From assembly GCA_023014365.1 (NCBI GenBank), contig JAEBUN010000001.1, forward strand, positions 868,001 to 932,000: a DNA stretch of 64,000 nucleotides, written 5' to 3'. Below, piece by piece: positions 59,950-64,000 of this stretch (its first letter is position 1; each line of letters begins with the position of its first letter). The notes beneath the pieces were generated by a model. That model had not been told where the DNA came from. It ran no database searches and was given only the letters and a program-made list of their open reading frames with translations. The stretch is from Lepiota brunneoincarnata. Taxonomy: Eukaryota > Basidiomycota > Agaricomycetes > Agaricales > Agaricaceae. A program made the translations under genes and the position numbers.

Positions 59950-60304
59950 ATCGGCGACTTAATTGCTAGCTTTGGCTTATTGGAAGTCGTGCTCTGTATC
60001 ATATTAGTTGTATTCTACGTACAAACACTCTGAATTATGACTATCACCTATCATTATGAATTGAACGCAATAATATCAGAGAACACCCTTGGTGCGGGTT
60101 AAAGGGAGAATGAGAATTGCATTAGCAATGATTAGGGTAAGGTAAGGTGATGCGAACGTCAGGACATAAGATTACAAGGACTTCACTACAGGCACACAAG
60201 AATAAGGAACTTAAAAGTGCAGCTCTGAACTGACGATGGGACGCGATGAGTTCGGCTGGCACGAAGCGAAACGTCCATTGTGATAATGGATGACCTCCGG
60301 GTAT
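59950..60304. other. Hsp20 3' flank and CYP53 3' flank
   Basis: No gene. Copied at 49938-50500, where it follows the LTR-split Hsp20 pseudogene. Confidence 0.55.
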
Positions 60305-62210
60305 TTAAAAATCTCGCCGCTTGATTCCGACTCTGCACCCCAGCGGCTTTCTCAAGAACCCTTCCCGCGTCTCCAACTGCACACCAAAGGCATTAGTCCT
60401 CAGTTCGGTCCTAAGAACTTTGTACTACTCACCTTCTGATCTGGGTGCTCAAGTACAACATCATATCGCCGCATAATCGATGCAATAATAATTTGCAGCT
60501 CCAACGTCGCCAAATTGCGTCCGACACACGCCCTAGTAAGCCAATCAGGACAGGTCTCACCCACAAAAAAAAATCTCACGCACCGAGGTCCAACAGAGAA
60601 TGGATTGAAAGTCTTACGGATGGCCGCTTGATCACGTTCGAACCATCGTTCAGGTCGATATGCCTCAACGTCCTCGCCCCAGACTTCTGGGTCACGGTGG
60701 ATTGTGTAGCTGGGAACACTGAGAACAGTTCCCTCTGGGAAGTATTGTCCGCAGACATGTAGACCTCCCTCAGGCACAACTCTAGGTAAACCAAGAGAGG
60801 ATGTCGAGTGAAGCCGCAAACCCTCGTTTATACAAGCGCTGAGATAGGGGAGTCGTTTGACCTGAGCTTCATTCGCAGCAAATTCGTCTTCCGTACCCAA
60901 CTGACCGTCGAGCTCCTCCTGAAGTTTTTCTTGGACCTGACGATTGCGCGCCAGGTAGTAGAGGATCGCGCAGGTCGAGCTGGACGAGAAGGTTAACACC
61001 ATAGTATCCACAGCAAAGGGGATAACTTACTTGGACGTGGTGTCAGAACCTGCAATAAGGAGAGTGAGAGCCTCTGCCGTCAACTCCTCCCACCCGAGAG
61101 GATTACCATTGCTATCCCGACCGCTCTTCAGCTTGCTCGGAAGGTCGGCTCGATCTGTGGGAATAGTCAACCGTCTCGAGACTGCTGCAATGGCAATAGC
61201 TATGAGGGCCTCGACATCCTTGTTACCCTGCCTGAACCCAGGAAGTTGGCGAACAATGGGGCGCCAGTAGGATGGTAGGACACCCATCATCACCAATAAT
61301 TCGCTGCGTGTGTTCAAGAGCTTGATCACTGGGATACCAACAACCTCGTCCTGCTTGACTTCTTTTCCGTAAGAGTTCATCATTCCCTGGGGATCTTTGG
61401 GTGCGAGGGCAATATCCTTTCCTGCCTCGAGCATGCCAAATGGTCCACCAAATGCAAGGTCACCAATAATATCGAAAGCCAAATAATGTGCCCCTAGATT
61501 GAACCAAGTTAATCACAGGGCCGAAAGAAGACAGAACAGCTATACTTACAAGGGAGGCAATCGAGCCAAAGTCTACCATCTTTACCCTGCAACCCTCCCT
61601 CACCGTCGTTGCCAGACATGCCTTTCGCAGCCATATCGTACAAACGATCCCACTGTTTCAAGAGCCGACCAACGAAGAGACGAACTTGTGGTTCGAACTC
61701 GATAACGCTCTTCTGTGAAAAAACATGGGAAATAATCTTGCGTTTGCGGGTGTGATCGTTCCGATCGCGAGTATTGAAGATACCAGGACGGATGGAGACA
61801 AATGCATCATAAAAGTCGGATTTTAGAGCCCCGTTTCCGTGGGCATAGATGGCGCCTAGAGCTTCAGGGTCGGCGAGGGAGACATGATTGGGGGCAATTC
61901 TGACGATGGGGCCTGCACCAGAACAGAGAAATCAGCACTTGTTGTTGCGGGATGCAATATCAAAACAAGATAATGTGGATGATTGACACATACCGTATTT
62001 ACGATGTACCTCATGGACAGTCTCTGAGCGATGTCCTTTTTTGGAGACATACCCCAGCCATGCGTCGGTGAATTTTGCGAGAACCGGACCAGGATAGCGG
62101 CGGATGCCATGGGTGTCTAAGAACCATGGGACAACGTGAACGAGGAAGATAATAGCTGGGAGAGTGAAGAGAGGGTGGTTGTAGAGCCAGCAAAGGGCGG
62201 TGGTGATCAT
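60305..62210 (-). CDS. CYP53-like cytochrome P450 (benzoate 4-hydroxylase family)
   Basis: Six exons (61994..62210, 61550..61912, 61031..61493, 60584..60979, 60433..60532, 60305..60376) give 536 aa. An N-terminal anchor (HPLFTLPAIIFLVHVVPWFL) is followed by RRYPGPVLAKFTDAWLGY, GIFNTRDRNDHTRKRKIISH, YLAFDIIGDLAFGGPFGML, I-helix LLIAGSDTTSNSTCAILYYL, ExxR NEGLRLHSTSSLGLPRVVPE, PSYTIHRDPEVWG, YRPERW, heme loop FSVGPRACVGRNLA and the end LETREGFLRKPLGCRVGIKR. This series of motifs is that of CYP53, which para-hydroxylates benzoate and lets fungi degrade plant-derived benzoates. An intron splits the heme loop just before the Cys (PR|ACVG). A stump of the last exon occurs at 50.5 kb. The family call is firm; the substrate is inferred. 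Confidence 0.92.
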
Positions 62211-62540
62211 GGTTGAGGTTGTGGTGCATCTTGAATGACGCTTAGGCTCCTTTTAAGTAGGTGAGGAAATCGTCTATTTGCTCTAATATCTAGCAAGAAG
62301 CAGGACGACGGGATCGGCATGGTGTACGCTAGGGTCGGGTCATATGTCATGTGGTATAAGTAACACGTGACTCGGCGCATCTACCATAGCCCGCATTCGG
62401 GTTCTTCCCCTATCCAACAAGATTTTGATTCTCACCCAGTTGACGAGATAGTTGTGACGCAGTGAAGGACTGGAACCGTACGATTGTATAGACGGACCAA
62501 GGCTCCACATCCTATATACAAGGGGCCGCTCGGTGGTGTC
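62211..62540. other. CYP53 promoter region
   Basis: No gene. The minus strand upstream of 62210 is the CYP53 promoter; no clear TATA was identified. Confidence 0.4.
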
Positions 62541-62750
62541 CTACAAATATTTTGTAATTACGATAGGCTCCGACTGTGCCCCATTAACACTTGAATCACC
62601 CAATAAACCGGCCAGAGAGGGCCAGATCTCCAGGGGTGATTTAGCAGAACAGTATCTAGGTGTAGAGCCCCATGAGTCGAGCAAGACTAGGACTGCATTC
62701 GTCTCATATCCCAGCAGGAAAACCTGCTTTTCCTTCTCGGAGGCAGACAT
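62541..62750 (-). CDS. Small unknown ORF, 'LGY' module copy XE (3' of NLR3)
   Basis: ATG 62750 opens 69 codons: MSASEKEKQVFLLGYETNAV, then a Ser-rich middle, PLEIWPSLAGLL and a short tail. It is the only copy of this module with an ATG and uninterrupted frame. Its pattern (hydrophobic-GYxxNAVxxLL...EIWPxLxxLL) matches XA at 13250..13571. No family recognised. It follows NLR3 on the same strand at about 215 bases. It may be a small gene or an exon of something larger. Confidence 0.4.
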   Translation of the reverse strand: MSASEKEKQVFLLGYETNAVLVLLDSWGSTPRYCSAKSPLEIWPSLAGLLGDSSVNGAQSEPIVITKYL

Positions 62751-62964
62751 ATTGACGTTTAGATTCTATAAGCGGGTATGGCGTTCGCGTCAGGGTTCAA
62801 GGACAATACCCACATCAAGGGCCGGCTCCTCACCATCTTGCCACCCGCACTTTTCAGGTGCGAAAGAAGCCTGTCATCCGTTTCACTGAGGCTGTGGGTC
62901 CTGACCAGATCATGAAGCGACTATGCGTAAAATGTGAAATTTAGCAGACGCTAGAGATAATAGA

Positions 62965-64000
62965 TCATACTGTTTTTTTGACCCAGGACACAAATTGACG
63001 AAGGCCGCTCCCTATGCCAGAACCTTGATTCACCCTAGCGAAGGTGAGTGAATTATAATCAAAAGTACGGAGCATGCTTTTCAGTTCGTGATGTTGGCTT
63101 TCCTGTGTTTGGAAAGTATTGTAGGACGAGAAAATATAGTACTGTGCCACCTCGACCAATTCCATAGCAAGGGTCCGGGTCAACTCGAAGTCGTGGAATG
63201 GCCACGCAAGGCACTGACCCAATGCATGGTAGGCGTGAGTCTGATCCAGTGTAGGTATCAAAGGTCTCAGTGCACCCGTGCGCTGGCGTGCACTCTCGAT
63301 AAGGAATACCGCAGGTGAACCAATGAACCGTAAGCACGCCTTCTGCGCCTCGGTGAAGTCCGGTGGTGGTGAGATACAAAACCGACCTGAACGTGTAGGT
63401 TGAACAAGGTAGTCACGGAATGAAGCATGGAGAAAACGCAGAGGACGAACGTCCGCCTCTTCCGGTATGGGTATGTCCAGAACTGAATGGAGTTTGCGCA
63501 TCGCGACGTAGAATCCGCTACGAGGGATGCCAAAGAAATTGCACAGAAAGCGTGGTTTACGATGTTCTAATTCAGGATATTTTGGCATGTAAACAAGGAT
63601 TTTGAGTAACCGATGCGTTACCGGCCAGACATCCTCAGGAACCTCCGAAAGAATGCGTGTATAGAGCTGATCAAGTACTTCCATCGGACTGCGAGGCCCG
63701 ATTGCTCGGGAATGTCGGATTACGGAGAGAACCTCGGAAAGACGCGCATCAGGATTCCCAGACCCGGTATCCTCAATATACGCAAGGACGGTGCTGGCAA
63801 ACACAAAAAGTCCCGATGCTTCGTCAATTATCTGCATGACATCCTTCTCGGGCGGCCACACTCCCCTCACGTCTTCTTCGACGCAGTCCACATACCGATC
63901 GTGGACCTCCTTGAAACGGGAGCGAATAAACCTAGCCGCATCATCTCGGGATTCTTCTGTGTCAATGGCAAGCTCCTCTCTCCAACACTCGATTGAAAAA
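62965..64000 (-). CDS. NACHT-domain NLR (NLR3), C-terminal part
   Basis: This is open from the window edge to TAG-type stop at 62965, about 345 codons. It starts in FSIECWREELAIDTEESRDD, immediately after the NACHT core, by alignment with NLR1 (QCWREELAVDTEESRDDNAR). It continues with RYVDCVEED, EASGLFVFASTVLAYIED, RSPMEVLDQLYTRILSEVPE and DVWPVTHRLLKILVY, LRFLHASFRDYLVQPTRSGR and ends VSWVKKTV. P-loop and Walker B lie outside the window. Like NLR1 it ends without repeat domains. Close relationship to NLR1 suggests recent duplication within one clade. Confidence 0.85.
   Translation of the reverse strand, partial: FSIECWREELAIDTEESRDDAARFIRSRFKEVHDRYVDCVEEDVRGVWPPEKDVMQIIDEASGLFVFASTVLAYIEDTGSGNPDARLSEVLSVIRHSRAIGPRSPMEVLDQLYTRILSEVPEDVWPVTHRLLKILVYMPKYPELEHRKPRFLCNFFGIPRSGFYVAMRKLHSVLDIPIPEEADVRPLRFLHASFRDYLVQPTRSGRFCISPPPDFTEAQKACLRFIGSPAVFLIESARQRTGALRPLIPTLDQTHAYHALGQCLAWPFHDFELTRTLAMELVEVAQYYIFSSYNTFQTQESQHHELKSMLRTFDYNSLTFARVNQGSGIGSGLRQFVSWVKKTV

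Overview
The window is nuclear DNA of a filamentous basidiomycete. Genes are broken by many short introns (about 45-65 bases, GT-AG with a few GC-AG), and the gene content is typical of Agaricomycetes: NACHT-type NLRs, cytochrome P450 clusters, Hsp20, CYP53, GMC oxidoreductase and TKL-like kinases. The NLR style and the repeat-rich, duplicated layout suggest the Rhizoctonia/Ceratobasidium group. That placement is inference from gene style, not a database result.

Layout. 0-4.3 kb: the tail of a GMC oxidoreductase (+), then a broken kinase and a broken epsin (ENTH) gene (-). 5.5-12.7 kb: intact P450 copy A, a solo LTR, broken P450 copy B split by a 1.2-kb insertion, and a decayed metallothionein. 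13.7-15.8 kb: an intact NLR (-). 15.9-17.1 kb: a relative of the insertion, a dispersed repeat and an orphan P450 promoter. 18.1-19.9 kb: a PARP-domain gene (+). 20.4-26.4 kb: an LTR fragment, a second epsin copy, P450 copy C and a truncated Hsp20. 27.4-29.3 kb: an unknown degenerate ORF and a small candidate secreted Cys-rich protein. 30.2-31.8 kb: a frameshifted NLR. 32.9-38.2 kb: P450 copies D and E. 38.6-41.3 kb: two tandem copies of a gene of unknown function. 41.8-44.8 kb: an Hsp20 pseudogene and an NLR pseudogene. 45.7-55.1 kb: two ABC-type transporter copies (first open, second broken), with an LTR-split Hsp20 pseudogene between them. 55.5-62.2 kb: intact P450 copy F, an intact metallothionein, an intact heat-shock-regulated Hsp20 and an intact CYP53 benzoate-hydroxylase-like P450. 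63-64 kb: the C-terminal part of another NLR.

The organising theme is repeated duplication of a detoxification/stress neighbourhood: P450, metallothionein, Hsp20, CYP53 and ABC protein. Each component occurs two to seven times here, and usually only one or two copies remain open. P450 A and F, ABC copy 1, one metallothionein, one Hsp20 and CYP53 read cleanly once introns are removed. P450 B, C and D, ABC copy 2, both epsins, three Hsp20 copies, one metallothionein and two NLRs do not. P450 E reads only with a shifted splice site and a poor N-terminal anchor. Many of the breaks are single-base insertions in short runs, so part of the apparent decay could be sequencing error. Stop codons, lost start codons, a lost splice site, an exon deletion and element insertions show that part of it is real.
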